Positions 43,019-52,307 of a stretch of DNA of 64,000 bases are shown here, piece after piece. Source of the DNA: JABDJX01 sp039942715 (GTDB lineage Bacteria > Pseudomonadota > Alphaproteobacteria > Rhodobacterales > Rhodobacteraceae); contig JBDVBY010000007.1 in NCBI GenBank assembly GCA_039942715.1, positions 642,374-706,373 of the forward strand, given 5' to 3'. Positions within the stretch are counted from its first letter, which is position 1. Every line of letters starts with the position of its first letter. Below the pieces are notes generated by a model. The model saw only the letters and a program-made list of their open reading frames with translations, made no database searches and was not told the origin of the DNA. The position numbers were made by a program, and so were the translations under genes.

Positions 43019-45106
43019 ATGGGCATGGAAGACAAAGTGACACCTGTTGAAAAGGTGCAAAGCGAGCGGCGCGACACAGTTGCCGTCATAACGATAAACA
43101 ACGCACCTACCGGGGCTTTATCGTCTTTGGTGCGCTCGCAGATTGCTGAACATATCGCGTTGGCCCTTGTTGATGACGCAGTACAGGCAGTTGTCATCAC
43201 TGGAACGGATGCGATTTTTGCAACGGGTGCGGGCGTGCAGGAACATGCAAGCGATGCGCCGTCGCTGGCCGATCTGTGCCAAACAATTGAAGACATGAGC
43301 AAACCTGTCGCCGTTGCGATTAATGGTGCCGCTTTGGGCGGCGGGCTGGAGCTTGCTTTGGCCGCACACCTTCGCGTTGCTGTGCCAAGCGCACGGCTTG
43401 GGTGTCCGGAAATCACCTTAGGCTTGGTACCGAACGCGGGTGGCACACAACGTTTGCCTAAAGTCATTGGCGGTGTGATTGCACTAAAGCTGCTTTTGAG
43501 CGGACGGTCTGTGCGCGGCGATGCAGCCCATAAGATTGGTCTGGTCGATGCCGTAGGCGAGGGCGATGTGGTGGCCATGGCTGTAGCCCACGTCAAAAGC
43601 CTGTCTGAAAGCGGCGGTGCTTTGCGGCGCAGTTCGCAGCGCCGAGATCGTCTTGGCGAGGGCACCGATTTTCTCGAAGCGGTCGCCGTTCATCGTAAAG
43701 CGGCCATCGCTTCGGCCCTGAGCGCGCCTATGCGGATGATTGAATGCATCGAAGCCGCGCTACTGCTGCCCTATGACATCGGGCGAGGGATGGAGCAGGC
43801 GGCTTATGACGACCTGGCGAACTCCGAACACTCCCGGGCATTGCGTCACCTTTTCACCGTTGAACGTCAACTTCAGGCGGCGACCAAATGGAAAGGCAAT
43901 GTCAAATCGCGCCCTTTGAACGGCATTGCTGTGGTCGGCGCGCGCGGACTTGGCGCTGAAGTGTCGGTCGTCTGTTTGGACGCTGGATTTGATGTGATCG
44001 TGGCCGAAGAAAGTGACGAAGCGTTGGAAGAAGGCGTAGCCCGTATCATCGAGCATTACGACGCCCGTGTCGCAACTGGAAGAATGTCAGAAGACGACGT
44101 GGAACAGGTGTTGGACCGGATGCAAGCGGTGGCGGGCTATCAGTTTGTGTCTGAAGCCGACGTTGTGATTGATCCTACACCTTTGTTGACGAAAAAACGT
44201 GTGGCTGATCTGGATGCGGTGATGAAAGCTGGCGCTGTGTTGCTGGTGGGCGGCGAGAAAGTCTCACTCGCGCAAGTGGCGGCAATGACAGGACGGTCAA
44301 CCGATGTTGTGGGCATGCGGTTTTTTCCCAACGTGGGCAGAAATCGCCTTGTGGAATTTGCCTCGCTTGACACCACCGGTCCAAAAGCGATTGCGACAGC
44401 CCGTCAGCTTGCGCGCAAACTTGATCGTTTGATCCTTGATTCTGGTGCAGGCAAAGAGGCCATCGGCACCCGGTTAAGCGAAGCCTTGCACGCGGCGGCT
44501 GATTTGTGTCTGGAAGACGGGGCGCGCATTGGCCAGATTGATGCAGCTTTGCGCGACTGGGGAATGCCGCATGGTTCATTTTCATGGCGCGATTTGCAAG
44601 GCGTGAACCGCTTTACCGGACCGCAATCAAGCGAGGGCGAGCGCGGTGGCGGGCTTGATAATGTGCTGACCTCAGTGGGCCGCATAGGTGTGTCCGTCGG
44701 GCGAGGCTATTATCTTTATCGGCATCGCGGCAAACCGGGGATCGAAGATCACGAGGTTGCTCAAATGGTCGATGCGGATCGCGGCGCAAAACGTATCACC
44801 GTCCGCACCCTTAGCGACGGCGAAATCCGCAAGAGATGCTTGGCTGCGATGGCTGGCGTGGGGGCACAAATGCTTGCAGAAGGCGTTGCAAAACGCCCGG
44901 CCGATATTGATCTGGTGGCCATTCATGGACTTGGATTTGCGCGACGCACAGGCGGTGTGATGTTTGCCGCAGATCAGCTTGGTTTGGAAACTGTTCGCAA
45001 ACTGTTGCTGGAACAATCTGAAGTGAGTGCGCGCATCACAGCACCACCGCCAATGATACAGGATTTGGTGCGCTCCAAGTCAGACTTTGCCGCGCTGAAC
45101 GCTTAA
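43019..45106 (+). CDS. FadJ/FadB-like multifunctional protein with degenerate dehydrogenase site
   Basis: The 695-residue protein has the layout of a fatty-acid oxidation multienzyme. Residues 15-190 form an enoyl-CoA hydratase/isomerase with both glutamates (INGAALGGGLELALAAH and GCPEITLGLVPNAGGTQRL). Residues about 300-480 form a 3-hydroxyacyl-CoA dehydrogenase N-terminal domain with NAD loop VVGARGLGAEV, and about 490-690 the C-terminal domains. The usual GMHFFSP motif with the catalytic histidine is GMRFFPNVGRN here, with Arg434 in place of histidine. The dehydrogenase step may thus be lost or changed. ATG 43025 is an alternative start. No thiolase lies next to it. Confidence 0.85.
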   Translation: MGMEDKVTPVEKVQSERRDTVAVITINNAPTGALSSLVRSQIAEHIALALVDDAVQAVVITGTDAIFATGAGVQEHASDAPSLADLCQTIEDMSKPVAVAINGAALGGGLELALAAHLRVAVPSARLGCPEITLGLVPNAGGTQRLPKVIGGVIALKLLLSGRSVRGDAAHKIGLVDAVGEGDVVAMAVAHVKSLSESGGALRRSSQRRDRLGEGTDFLEAVAVHRKAAIASALSAPMRMIECIEAALLLPYDIGRGMEQAAYDDLANSEHSRALRHLFTVERQLQAATKWKGNVKSRPLNGIAVVGARGLGAEVSVVCLDAGFDVIVAEESDEALEEGVARIIEHYDARVATGRMSEDDVEQVLDRMQAVAGYQFVSEADVVIDPTPLLTKKRVADLDAVMKAGAVLLVGGEKVSLAQVAAMTGRSTDVVGMRFFPNVGRNRLVEFASLDTTGPKAIATARQLARKLDRLILDSGAGKEAIGTRLSEALHAAADLCLEDGARIGQIDAALRDWGMPHGSFSWRDLQGVNRFTGPQSSEGERGGGLDNVLTSVGRIGVSVGRGYYLYRHRGKPGIEDHEVAQMVDADRGAKRITVRTLSDGEIRKRCLAAMAGVGAQMLAEGVAKRPADIDLVAIHGLGFARRTGGVMFAADQLGLETVRKLLLEQSEVSARITAPPPMIQDLVRSKSDFAALNA

Positions 45107-45114
45107 AGCCGCGT

Positions 45115-45330
45115 TTACTTCAACAAAATGCCCACAACGACCATCATCAAACCGATGGCGGATAAAAACAACGCTGCCATGTTTACCGCGACAACTTTTT
45201 GCAGCCGCGCCTTCATTGCCGCATCATCCAAACCCAGCTTGCGCCCGCGCGCCACGCTGGCAATGCACCAGATCAGGCCTGCAAGGCCAACCACAGTCAC
45301 CGCTGCGCCGATCCAAATCAGATTTTCCAT
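45115..45330 (-). CDS. small two-helix membrane protein
   Basis: The 71-residue product from ATG 45330 has two membrane helices (LIWIGAAVTVVGLAGLIWCI and MAALFLSAIGLMMVVVGILL) joined by a basic loop (ARGRKLGLDDAAMKARLQKV). Similar small conserved proteins exist in Rhodobacterales; the function is unknown. Its stop is 8 bp from the stop of the convergent FadJ-like gene. Confidence 0.65.
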   Translation of the reverse strand: MENLIWIGAAVTVVGLAGLIWCIASVARGRKLGLDDAAMKARLQKVVAVNMAALFLSAIGLMMVVVGILLK

Positions 45331-45460
45331 GCGCCACCACATCCATTGTTCTGCCCGCACCGCCTAAACTGCGCATGCGCGCTCTTCAAGCCCTTGCAGC
45401 GAACCACCGCCAGCGCTAATCAAGCGCTTCGCAACTCCTCCAGCCCAATGAGAGCCAAAA

Positions 45461-45712
45461 ATGGAAGTCACCGAGCAAAGCTACCGCGTCACTGCCGACG
45501 AACTGCGCCAGTTTATCGAGCGTTTTGAACGTTTAGAGGCCGAGAAAAAAGATATCGCCGAGCAACAAAAAGAGGTGATGGCCGAAGCCAAAGGCCGGGG
45601 CTATGACACCAAGGTTATGCGCAAGGTGATTGCGCTGCGTAAACGTGACAGCGCAGATATCGCCGAAGAGGAAGCCGTGCTGGACATGTATAAAGAAGCG
45701 CTTGGTATGTAA
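45461..45712 (+). CDS. gapR: GapR-family DNA-binding protein (DUF2312)
   Basis: GapR binds overtwisted AT-rich DNA ahead of replication forks and transcription, and helps gyrase and topoisomerase IV in Caulobacter. The protein has 83 residues and is all helical, with the diagnostic ELRQFIERFERLEAEKKDIA, RGYDTKVMRKVIALRKRD and EEEAVLDMYKEALG. The length is normal for the family. A GAGAGCC stretch precedes ATG 45461. Confidence 0.93.
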   Translation: MEVTEQSYRVTADELRQFIERFERLEAEKKDIAEQQKEVMAEAKGRGYDTKVMRKVIALRKRDSADIAEEEAVLDMYKEALGM

Positions 45713-45728
45713 GCGCGCGCTTAGAGGT

Positions 45729-45777
45729 CTGGAGGGGAAGAACCCCTCCAGTTGATCGTCGCATCAAAGATGCGGCG
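45729..45777. terminator. tandem hairpins between convergent gapR and yghU
   Basis: CTGGAGGGG-AAGAA-CCCCTCCAG (45729-45751) is a perfect 9-bp stem. A second stem, CGTCGCATC-AAA-GATGCGGCG (45757-45777), has one G-T pair. They fill the gap between the converging stops, so they likely serve as a bidirectional terminator, although T-runs are lacking. Confidence 0.6.
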
Positions 45778-45780
45778 ACA

Positions 45781-46647
45781 TCACCCGTCTGGATTGATCT
45801 TGTCTTCCGTGCGTAATTCAAAATCTGAGGCCGCGTGCCGCTCGCGCAGCTGCTCTGATTTATCATCTCCAAACGCTCGGTTCACCATCCGCCCACGCTT
45901 GACCGCGGGGCGCTCGGCAATCTCGTTCGCCCACCGCACAACGTTAGTGTAGCTCTCGGCGTCCAAAAACTCAGCCGCATTGTAGAGCATGCCGCGCACA
46001 AGGCTTCCGTACCATGGCCATGTGACGATATCGGCAATGCTGTATTCATCGCCTGCGAGATACCGGTTCTCGCCCAGATGCTTGTCGAGCAGATCAAGCT
46101 GGCGTTTGGTTTCCATCGTAAAGCGGTTGATCGGATACTCGTAGCGTACTGGCGCATAGGAGTAGAAATGCCCAAAGCCGCCGCCAAGATAAGGGGCCGA
46201 ACCTTGTAACCAAAACAACCAGTTCATCGCTTCAGTGCGCGCCTTAACGTCTTTTGGCAAAAGCTGCCCGAACTTTTCGGCCAGATACAAAACGATGTTG
46301 CCAGATTCAAAAACCCGCGTGCCTGCCGCGCGATCAAACATCGCTGGAATTTTCGAATTTGGGTTCAGCTCGACAAAGCCCGATGAAAATTGATCGCCTT
46401 CGCCAATGTTGATCAAATACGCGTCATACTCAGCGCCCGTTTCGCCAAGCTCCAGCAACTCTTCGAGCATGATCGCCACTTTTTGGCCGTTTGGCGTGGC
46501 CAGCGAGTGAAGTTGAAAGTTGTGCTCGCCTTGCGGCAGGTCGCGCTCAAAAGTGGCACCCGCGGTGGGGCGGTTTTGCTTAGCCCATTCGCCGCCGTTT
46601 TCCGCATCAAACGTCCATACCTTTGGGGGTGTGTATTCGTCAGCCAT
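45781..46647 (-). CDS. yghU: glutathione transferase, YghU type
   Basis: The 288-residue protein is of the Nu-class (YghU/YfcG-like) glutathione transferases with disulfide-bond reductase activity. Family features: long N-terminal extension (PPKVWTFDAENGGEWAKQNR), thioredoxin-fold region LHSLATPNGQKVAIMLEELL, motif NPNSKIPAMFDR, and C-terminal helical domain with EYSIADIVTWPWYGSLV. A GGCAGAAA stretch precedes the ATG. It is monocistronic. Confidence 0.92.
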   Translation of the reverse strand: MADEYTPPKVWTFDAENGGEWAKQNRPTAGATFERDLPQGEHNFQLHSLATPNGQKVAIMLEELLELGETGAEYDAYLINIGEGDQFSSGFVELNPNSKIPAMFDRAAGTRVFESGNIVLYLAEKFGQLLPKDVKARTEAMNWLFWLQGSAPYLGGGFGHFYSYAPVRYEYPINRFTMETKRQLDLLDKHLGENRYLAGDEYSIADIVTWPWYGSLVRGMLYNAAEFLDAESYTNVVRWANEIAERPAVKRGRMVNRAFGDDKSEQLRERHAASDFELRTEDKINPDG

Positions 46648-46747
46648 ATTTTTCTGCCTTTTTGAAATCTAACTTACGCTGTGAGGTATGGTTTTTCGCG
46701 CCCGCGTCAATGCGAAGGGGGCTGTGCGTTTTTACAGGCGCGTGCTT

Positions 46748-47611
46748 TCAGGGCTCAATGAAGGTCACGTTCGGGATGCGCTTAATCGAGGAGACGTCTT
46801 CTTCGTAAAGCTCCGTAAGCCCCGCCACAGTGGCATCCGTCCAACCGGGCAGGTCGATCTCTTCTTCAATCGCATCGCTGATTGCGTGTGCTTCTAAAAA
46901 GGCTGAAACCGCACGGCGCCGTTTGGATTGCGTCATCCCGTCGTGCGAGGCGATAAACTCTGACAGCCGTGTCATGCCATCGGGCGACATGATCGTTTCA
47001 AGCATATCAAATTCGCCCTCAAGCTTGGTCATCGGATCAAGCCCGGTAATCTCGCGCACGACTTCCGACCAAATAAACGGCGTGTCTTCATGCGACCAAA
47101 CCAATATCCGTGCGGACGGGTTTGAGGCGTGAATTTCTTGCAAAACCTCTGACCACAGCATGTCTCCAAGCGACAATTCGTCAAAGGCGTCCTGTGCGCC
47201 GGTTGTCTTTGCGATGTCAGGCAGAAAGGTTGCAGGGTTGCGGATGGCGATAGCAAATTCAACGTCATGATTTGGAAGGCAATTGCGCAGCCACGCGGAT
47301 TTTGCCGCTTTGGGATATAGCCGGTCTTGATCAAGTGCGACGGGCGCGCGGCATAAGAAATTCTCGTTTGAAAGCACAATCCGATCGGCTGTGTCATCGT
47401 CGCAGATCGCCTCAATCACCATCGCTTCGGTGTCATCGTCGGCAATCTCACCGCGCAAGGTCGTCGAGATATCCCCAAGCAATTCGCGGTAGCGGCTGGG
47501 GCCGGGCACCAACACGCCCTCTTGGGATAGGGCCGCGCGATTGCGCAAAATAGAACGGATCAAAAGCCCGCCATCGGTGCAATGTGCACCAAGATGGAAA
47601 ATGATCTGCAT
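46748..47611 (-). CDS. hypothetical protein, sulfotransferase-like fold
   Basis: From ATG 47611 the protein has 287 residues. The start QIIFHLGAHCTDGGLLIRSI resembles the P-loop-like PAPS-binding start of bacterial sulfotransferase-like proteins (IxLHxGxHKTGTT), although the key Lys-Thr-Gly-Thr is changed to CTDGG. A later RNPATFLPDIAKTTGA part resembles the 3'-phosphate loop. The catalysis residues are thus not convincing; it could be a non-catalytic relative common in Rhodobacterales. Alternative start 47653 has no ribosome binding site. Confidence 0.6.
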   Translation of the reverse strand: MQIIFHLGAHCTDGGLLIRSILRNRAALSQEGVLVPGPSRYRELLGDISTTLRGEIADDDTEAMVIEAICDDDTADRIVLSNENFLCRAPVALDQDRLYPKAAKSAWLRNCLPNHDVEFAIAIRNPATFLPDIAKTTGAQDAFDELSLGDMLWSEVLQEIHASNPSARILVWSHEDTPFIWSEVVREITGLDPMTKLEGEFDMLETIMSPDGMTRLSEFIASHDGMTQSKRRRAVSAFLEAHAISDAIEEEIDLPGWTDATVAGLTELYEEDVSSIKRIPNVTFIEP

Positions 47612-47830
47612 GTCTGCCCTAGGCCTTTGTTTATCTTGCCTCTTGGTAAACAATAGACCACGTAGCCAGAACAGGGAAACCGTTTTCGCACAATTGCGTT
47701 TGTGCCCAGTCTGTTAAGGCGTTTGCGCGGTGATCTGGCCCCACTTTTTGTAGGATTGCAGGCACGTGCGCATGCTTGTGCACGAAAGGCTTGCGGGATG
47801 CGATTTTGCTTGGTAATGGACGCGGGCAGT

Positions 47831-47906
47831 GCCCCTATAGCTCAGCTGGTAGAGCATCTGATTTGTAATCAGAGGGTCGGGAGTTCGAGTCTCTCTGGGG
47901 GCACCA
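47831..47906 (+). tRNA. tRNA-Thr (anticodon TGT)
   Basis: Full cloverleaf: acceptor GCCCCTA pairs with TGGGGGC, D arm AGCTCAGCTGGTAGAGC, anticodon stem CTGAT/ATCAG around TTTGTAA with anticodon TGT, T arm with GGTTCGA-type loop AGTTCGAGT. The 3' CCA is encoded (47904-47906). A TTGCTT...TAATGG promoter-like pair lies just upstream. Confidence 0.96.
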
Positions 47907-48022
47907 CGTCATTCTTTCTTCGCAACAATGATCGACGATTGTGTTGGGAATTCCAATGCGCCGACATCCCCCTTCAGCCGTTACCCCCGACAAAGTGCTT
48001 GCTCGGATCCCGAGGTGGGCCT

Positions 48023-48661
48023 TCAGAGTTGGCTTATTTCTGTGCCATTTAGGTGAAATGATAGTGCACCAAAGTCGTGAACGGTCGGACACATTTCCTC
48101 AAACTCATGTGGCCGCGCTGCGCTTATCGCAACGACATCGCATCCGGCATTGATGCCCGCTTCAATTCCTGCCGGAGCATCTTCAAAAACAATGCACTGA
48201 TCCGGCGCCGTTCCAAGCCTTGCCGCTGCCAATTCGTAGCCTTCGGGATTGGGTTTTCCAAGTTGCACGTCTTCGGCAGTTATAAGAGCCTGCGGTATAG
48301 GCAAACCGGCGGCCGTTAGTCTCTTTGACGCCAACACGCGGTCCGCAGAGGTCACAACCGCCCAATCATTTGGGTTTAGTCGCCCTAGAAGCTGCGCGGC
48401 GCCGGGCACAGCAACTATCCCCTCAAGGTCTGTGATTTCTTCGTTCGCGAGCCATGCAGCTTCAATTCGGATATCCATCGTCTTAGTCGAGAACTCTCTC
48501 ACGGTGTCAATGGCGCGGCGACCATGAGACACTTCGAGTATCGCAGCCAAGTCAAGATCGTTGCGCATCGCCCACTTTTTCCAAACTCTTTCGACGGCTG
48601 CGCGGGAGTCAACCAAGGTCCCATCCATGTCAAATAGCGCCTTGCGATATGACTTGCTCAA
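48023..48661 (-). CDS. HAD-family sugar-phosphatase-like hydrolase
   Basis: The 212-residue protein has all HAD motifs: LFDMDGTLVDSRAAV with nucleophile Asp, the Thr/Ser motif AVVTSADRVL, lysine in QLGKPNPEGYELAA and acidic motif IVFEDAPAGIEAGINAGC. It resembles the YfbT/GPP-like phosphosugar phosphatases. Start is TTG 48661, since no ATG lies before the first motif and the frame begins there. No clear ribosome binding site is seen. Confidence 0.85.
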   Translation of the reverse strand: MSKSYRKALFDMDGTLVDSRAAVERVWKKWAMRNDLDLAAILEVSHGRRAIDTVREFSTKTMDIRIEAAWLANEEITDLEGIVAVPGAAQLLGRLNPNDWAVVTSADRVLASKRLTAAGLPIPQALITAEDVQLGKPNPEGYELAAARLGTAPDQCIVFEDAPAGIEAGINAGCDVVAISAARPHEFEEMCPTVHDFGALSFHLNGTEISQL

Positions 48662-48814
48662 TACGAGAATGTTGGCACCTCAAATGCTGGAATTGGCAGG
48701 TTTGCTGACGTTGCAAAAATAGTGTTCTGGTCGCTTAATACGTGGTCCGCAGGTTGTAAATATGCGGCTTGTTCGAACAGCAACTTCGTCTCGCAAAGCC
48801 GATGACCGTCCGTC

Positions 48815-49783
48815 TCATGCGCCGTCGCCTGTGACGCAAGTGCCAAGCTGTGTGCAGTCACCCCAGATGTCGCCCGCATCCTTCAGTTTCAGCACCCAAG
48901 CAAGCGGGATGCCCTTTGGAGTGGAAAGCCCATGCGCTGCTCCCATGATTGCGCCGACCATGATCGAACGCCCCGCGCTGTCGCCGCCCGCTAGAATGTT
49001 GGCGTTGATCGCCTCGGCATAGGTCTTGCTGTGCTTGAGGATGTGAAACACCACGGGGCCGGCGGTGGGCAAATGGCATGCGCGGCCAACTTCACCCGCA
49101 AAGACGGTAGAGTTGCTTTCAGAGGTAGAGAGTGCGTGCGCGGTCTCCGATTTGATCAGGGCAGGGGCGTTTTGGACGCCCTGTTGCAAAGCGTCCAGAA
49201 TTGGCTTTCCCTCCATGACGTCGGAGAGAACATCGGCAAACATCCTGTTGTACGCCAAACCCACGTCATTGACGTTCGTCACCTGCATCGCCTCTGCGAT
49301 CTTTGCGTCGCGTTGCGCATCATGCTGATATCGCGCGATAATTGCTGGGAGCCGCGCGACAGCTGGGTTTTGATCGTCGTCGATGCCAGGTGGCGAGACT
49401 TCGTTTGCAATGTTGTCCAGCGCACCTCTGGTCGGGCGATCAATGTAACCGTTGTACGCGCCGCCTGGGCCGAAAAACGCGGCGAAAGCGTCTTGATAAG
49501 TGGCCGTGTCGAAATTGCCGTTGTTGGCGGCCATTCTTGCGATTGCCAGCCGCAGCACTTCGCCATATTGCGTAAGACTTCCGGGCGCGCGCGCACCGTG
49601 GGCGAAGTATCCTTTTGTCCCCTCAAAATTCGCGGCATCTACCGGCGTAAAGGCGCAGTCCCCGTCTTGGCATGCTGTTATCTCAGCAATCCGTTCAGCG
49701 TCATAAAGCCAGTGCAGACCAAGGCAAGCGGCGTCCGAAACCAAAGCGCCAAGCAACATTTCCGAGGTTCTTGAATGGGTCAT
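48815..49783 (-). CDS. ADP-ribosylglycohydrolase family protein
   Basis: The 322-residue protein has the all-helical ADP-ribosyl-hydrolase (DraG/ARH) fold. Metal-binding motifs: GALVSDAACLGLHWLYD near the start and ANILAGGDSAGRSIMVGAI near the end (Gly-Gly-Asp-x-Ala-Gly). The first metal motif has a non-standard context, so it may belong to a subgroup with another substrate. The family removes ADP-ribose from proteins, tRNA, DNA or small molecules. It has no toxin-like partner gene next to it. Confidence 0.85.
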   Translation of the reverse strand: MTHSRTSEMLLGALVSDAACLGLHWLYDAERIAEITACQDGDCAFTPVDAANFEGTKGYFAHGARAPGSLTQYGEVLRLAIARMAANNGNFDTATYQDAFAAFFGPGGAYNGYIDRPTRGALDNIANEVSPPGIDDDQNPAVARLPAIIARYQHDAQRDAKIAEAMQVTNVNDVGLAYNRMFADVLSDVMEGKPILDALQQGVQNAPALIKSETAHALSTSESNSTVFAGEVGRACHLPTAGPVVFHILKHSKTYAEAINANILAGGDSAGRSIMVGAIMGAAHGLSTPKGIPLAWVLKLKDAGDIWGDCTQLGTCVTGDGA

Positions 49784-49958
49784 GATTATTCCTGCGCTTT
49801 GAGTTTGCGCGAGTGTTGCCTGTGGGCTCGAGAAGGTAAAGCCACGTCTAAGTTACTGGACCACGACTGGGCTGCGCCCCAATTGCACCGTGTGAGGCCA
49901 GTTTATGTGGCTTAAGATTCACGGGATTTAGGTGGCGCCAAAGACTGAACGCCGCCGC

Positions 49959-50312
49959 CTAGCTGCCGCGATAGGTTGAATAGCCAAAGGGCGAGAGCAG
50001 TAATGGCACGTGGTAATGCGACGCCTCAGACATGCCAAAGCGGATCGGAATGTCGTCTAAGAAACGCGGGTCTTCTGCGGGCGTGCCAGATACATCCAGA
50101 TAAGCCCCCGCATGAAAAATCAACTCGTAGCTGCCAATGGCGAACTCTGCCTCGGGCAAGATCTGTGCATCGGTGCGCCCATCCGCATTGGTGACAACGG
50201 ATTTCAAATGCGTCCGTTGATCACCTTCAAGCCGATAGAGATCAATCTTTAGGCCAGAGGCAGGCGTGCCACGGGCCGTGTCCAGCACATGCGTCGTCAA
50301 ATAACCGGGCAT
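49959..50312 (-). CDS. uraH: 5-hydroxyisourate hydrolase
   Basis: UraH (transthyretin-like) hydrolyses 5-hydroxyisourate to OHCU in uric-acid breakdown. From ATG 50312 (GTGGAGA upstream) it has 117 residues, the family length. Motifs: GYLTTHVLDTARGTPA at the start, the SHYHVPLLLSPFGYSTYRGS end with the YRGS tetrapeptide that distinguishes the enzyme from transthyretin. It is divergent from the puuE-uraD fusion, with an 85-bp shared promoter region. Confidence 0.96.
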   Translation of the reverse strand: MPGYLTTHVLDTARGTPASGLKIDLYRLEGDQRTHLKSVVTNADGRTDAQILPEAEFAIGSYELIFHAGAYLDVSGTPAEDPRFLDDIPIRFGMSEASHYHVPLLLSPFGYSTYRGS

Positions 50313-50397
50313 CTTGGTCTCCACTTCTTGGTTGCGTATACATGAGCAAAGACGCCGCGAAGGGCAAACAGCTTTCGCGCAAGAACAGGGGCCAATT

Positions 50398-51810
50398 GTG
50401 AACAGATATCCACGTGACATGACCGGTTATGGGGCCAATCCGCCGGATGCCAAATGGCCCAATGGTGCGAAGATCGCCGTGCAAGTTGTTGTGAACTATG
50501 AAGAAGGTGGTGAGAACAATGTCCTGCACGGGGATGCAGCATCTGAAGCGTTCTTGTCCGAGATCGTGGGTGCGGCGGCGTGGGAAGGCCAGCGCCATTG
50601 GAACATGGAATCGATTTACGAGTATGGCGCGCGCGCCGGGTTCTGGCGTTTGCATCGGTTGCTTGGGCATTTACCGGTGACGGTTTATGGCGTGGCGACG
50701 GCTTTGGCGCGCGCACCCGAACAGGTGGCGGCGATGAAAGCGGCCGGATGGGAGGTTGCCAGCCACGGATTGAAGTGGGTCGAATACAATGACGCGCCCG
50801 AAAATGTAGAAGCCGCCCACATGCGTGAAGCCATTGCGTTGCACACAGCTGTTGTCGGCACACGTCCGCGCGGCTGGTACACCGGGCGCTGTTCCATGAA
50901 CACGGTGCGACTGGCAGCGGAAGAGGGTGGCTTTGCCTATGTCGCGGACAGTTATGCCGACGATCTGCCTTACTGGTTGCGCTTTGGGCTGAACGATCAG
51001 CTGATTGTGCCCTATACGCTTGATTGCAACGACATGCGCTTTGCCACGCCGCAGGGATTCAACTCGGGCGATCAGTTTGAGACCTATCTGAAGGACAGCT
51101 TTGATACGCTTTATGCCGAAGGACTGACGGGGGCGCCAAAGATGCTCTCGATTGGCCTGCACTGTCGGCTCGTCGGACGTCCCGGTCGGGCGGCAGCGTT
51201 GAAGCGGGCGATCGCGTATATGGAATCCCATGACGACGTTTGGTTCGCCACGCGCGAAGAGATTGCGGCCCATTGGAATGAGACGCACCCGGCACCGAGT
51301 GAGCGACGTGCCTCTGAGATGAGCGAGGCAGAGTTTGTCGCGGCCTTTGGTGGGATATTCGAGCACTCCGATTGGATTGCTCAAGGTGCACATGCGCTTG
51401 AGCTTGGGCCGACCCATGATACGGCGACGGGTGTTCATTCCGCTCTGTGTCGTGTGTTTCGCACTGCCAGTGAAGAGCAGCGGTTGGATGTTTTGAACGC
51501 ACACCCGGATCTGGCGGGCAAGCTGGCCGAGGCGAAACGTCTGACGGCGGAGTCGACTGCAGAGCAGGCGTCTGTTGGTTTGGATGCTCTCACCGATGAC
51601 GAACGTACAAAGCTGAGCGCGTTGAACACGGCCTACACCGAAACCTTCGGCTTTCCGTTCATCATTGCTGTGCGCGATCACACCAAATCGTCGATCATCG
51701 AGGCGTTTGAGCGGCGTGCCAAAAACACCCGCGACGCAGAGTTTGCCGAAGCCTGCCGTCAGGTGGAACGCATCGCTGAACTACGCTTGTCCGAAAAGTT
51801 TGCGCCATGA
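50398..51810 (+). CDS. bifunctional allantoinase (PuuE) / OHCU decarboxylase (UraD)
   Basis: The 470-residue fusion starts at GTG 50398 (GGGG upstream; VNRYPRDMTGYG matches family starts). Residues 1 to about 300 form a PuuE-type allantoinase with polysaccharide-deacetylase fold (VVVNYEEGGENNVLHGDAAS, ASHGLKWVEY, GWYTGRCSMNTVRL). Residues about 310-470 form UraD (SEAEFVAAFGGIFEHSDWIA, LNAHPDLAGKLAEA, TETFGFPFIIAVRDHTK). UraD gives allantoin from OHCU and PuuE opens allantoin to allantoate, so two successive steps are joined. It overlaps allA by 4 bp (ATGA). Confidence 0.95.
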   Translation: MNRYPRDMTGYGANPPDAKWPNGAKIAVQVVVNYEEGGENNVLHGDAASEAFLSEIVGAAAWEGQRHWNMESIYEYGARAGFWRLHRLLGHLPVTVYGVATALARAPEQVAAMKAAGWEVASHGLKWVEYNDAPENVEAAHMREAIALHTAVVGTRPRGWYTGRCSMNTVRLAAEEGGFAYVADSYADDLPYWLRFGLNDQLIVPYTLDCNDMRFATPQGFNSGDQFETYLKDSFDTLYAEGLTGAPKMLSIGLHCRLVGRPGRAAALKRAIAYMESHDDVWFATREEIAAHWNETHPAPSERRASEMSEAEFVAAFGGIFEHSDWIAQGAHALELGPTHDTATGVHSALCRVFRTASEEQRLDVLNAHPDLAGKLAEAKRLTAESTAEQASVGLDALTDDERTKLSALNTAYTETFGFPFIIAVRDHTKSSIIEAFERRAKNTRDAEFAEACRQVERIAELRLSEKFAP

Positions 51811-52292
51811 ACCGCGTTATTCATATCCACCCACTCACAGCAGAAAGCTTTGCCCCGTTTGGTGATGTTTTGGACACCGCAGGGACGCCAGACAAGCTGA
51901 TCAATCAAGGGCTTTGCGAACGGTATCACGACCGCGCCGCGTTGGATGTTGAGGCCGGACACGCGGGTATCAGCATCTTTAACGCCGAGCCGCGCACCTT
52001 GCCTTTGAAACTAGAGATGATGGAGCGTCACCCGATTGGCAGTCAGGCGTTTATCCCGATGAGCGCGCATGGTTTTCTGGTTGTTGTTGCGGCAAACGAT
52101 GGTGACAAGCCAGGAAGGCCGCTTGCGTTTGAAACGACGCCCGGGCAGGCGATCAACTTTCACAAAGGCACTTGGCACGGGGTGCTGACGCCTCTGGCTG
52201 CGCCAGGGCTCTTTGCGGTGGTAGACTATGTGGGCGAGGCTCCGAATTTGGAGGAGCATTGGTTTGAAGACGGCTACCTGATTGAACGATAA
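51807..52292 (+). CDS. allA: ureidoglycolate lyase
   Basis: AllA splits ureidoglycolate to glyoxylate and urea. The 161-residue cupin-like enzyme has the motifs PLTAESFAPFGDVLDT, MMERHPIGSQAFIPMSAHGF and INFHKGTWHGVLTPL. It is coupled to the puuE-uraD fusion by a 4-bp overlap and followed 15 bp later by a CMD protein. Confidence 0.95.
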   Translation: MNRVIHIHPLTAESFAPFGDVLDTAGTPDKLINQGLCERYHDRAALDVEAGHAGISIFNAEPRTLPLKLEMMERHPIGSQAFIPMSAHGFLVVVAANDGDKPGRPLAFETTPGQAINFHKGTWHGVLTPLAAPGLFAVVDYVGEAPNLEEHWFEDGYLIER

Positions 52293-52307
52293 CGAAGGGG
52301 ATATCCG

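Noticed and set aside
47835..48092. Minus-strand frame over tRNA-Thr (contains NSRPSDYKSDALPAEL)
   Set aside because: This is the well-known false protein from the antisense of a tRNA gene.
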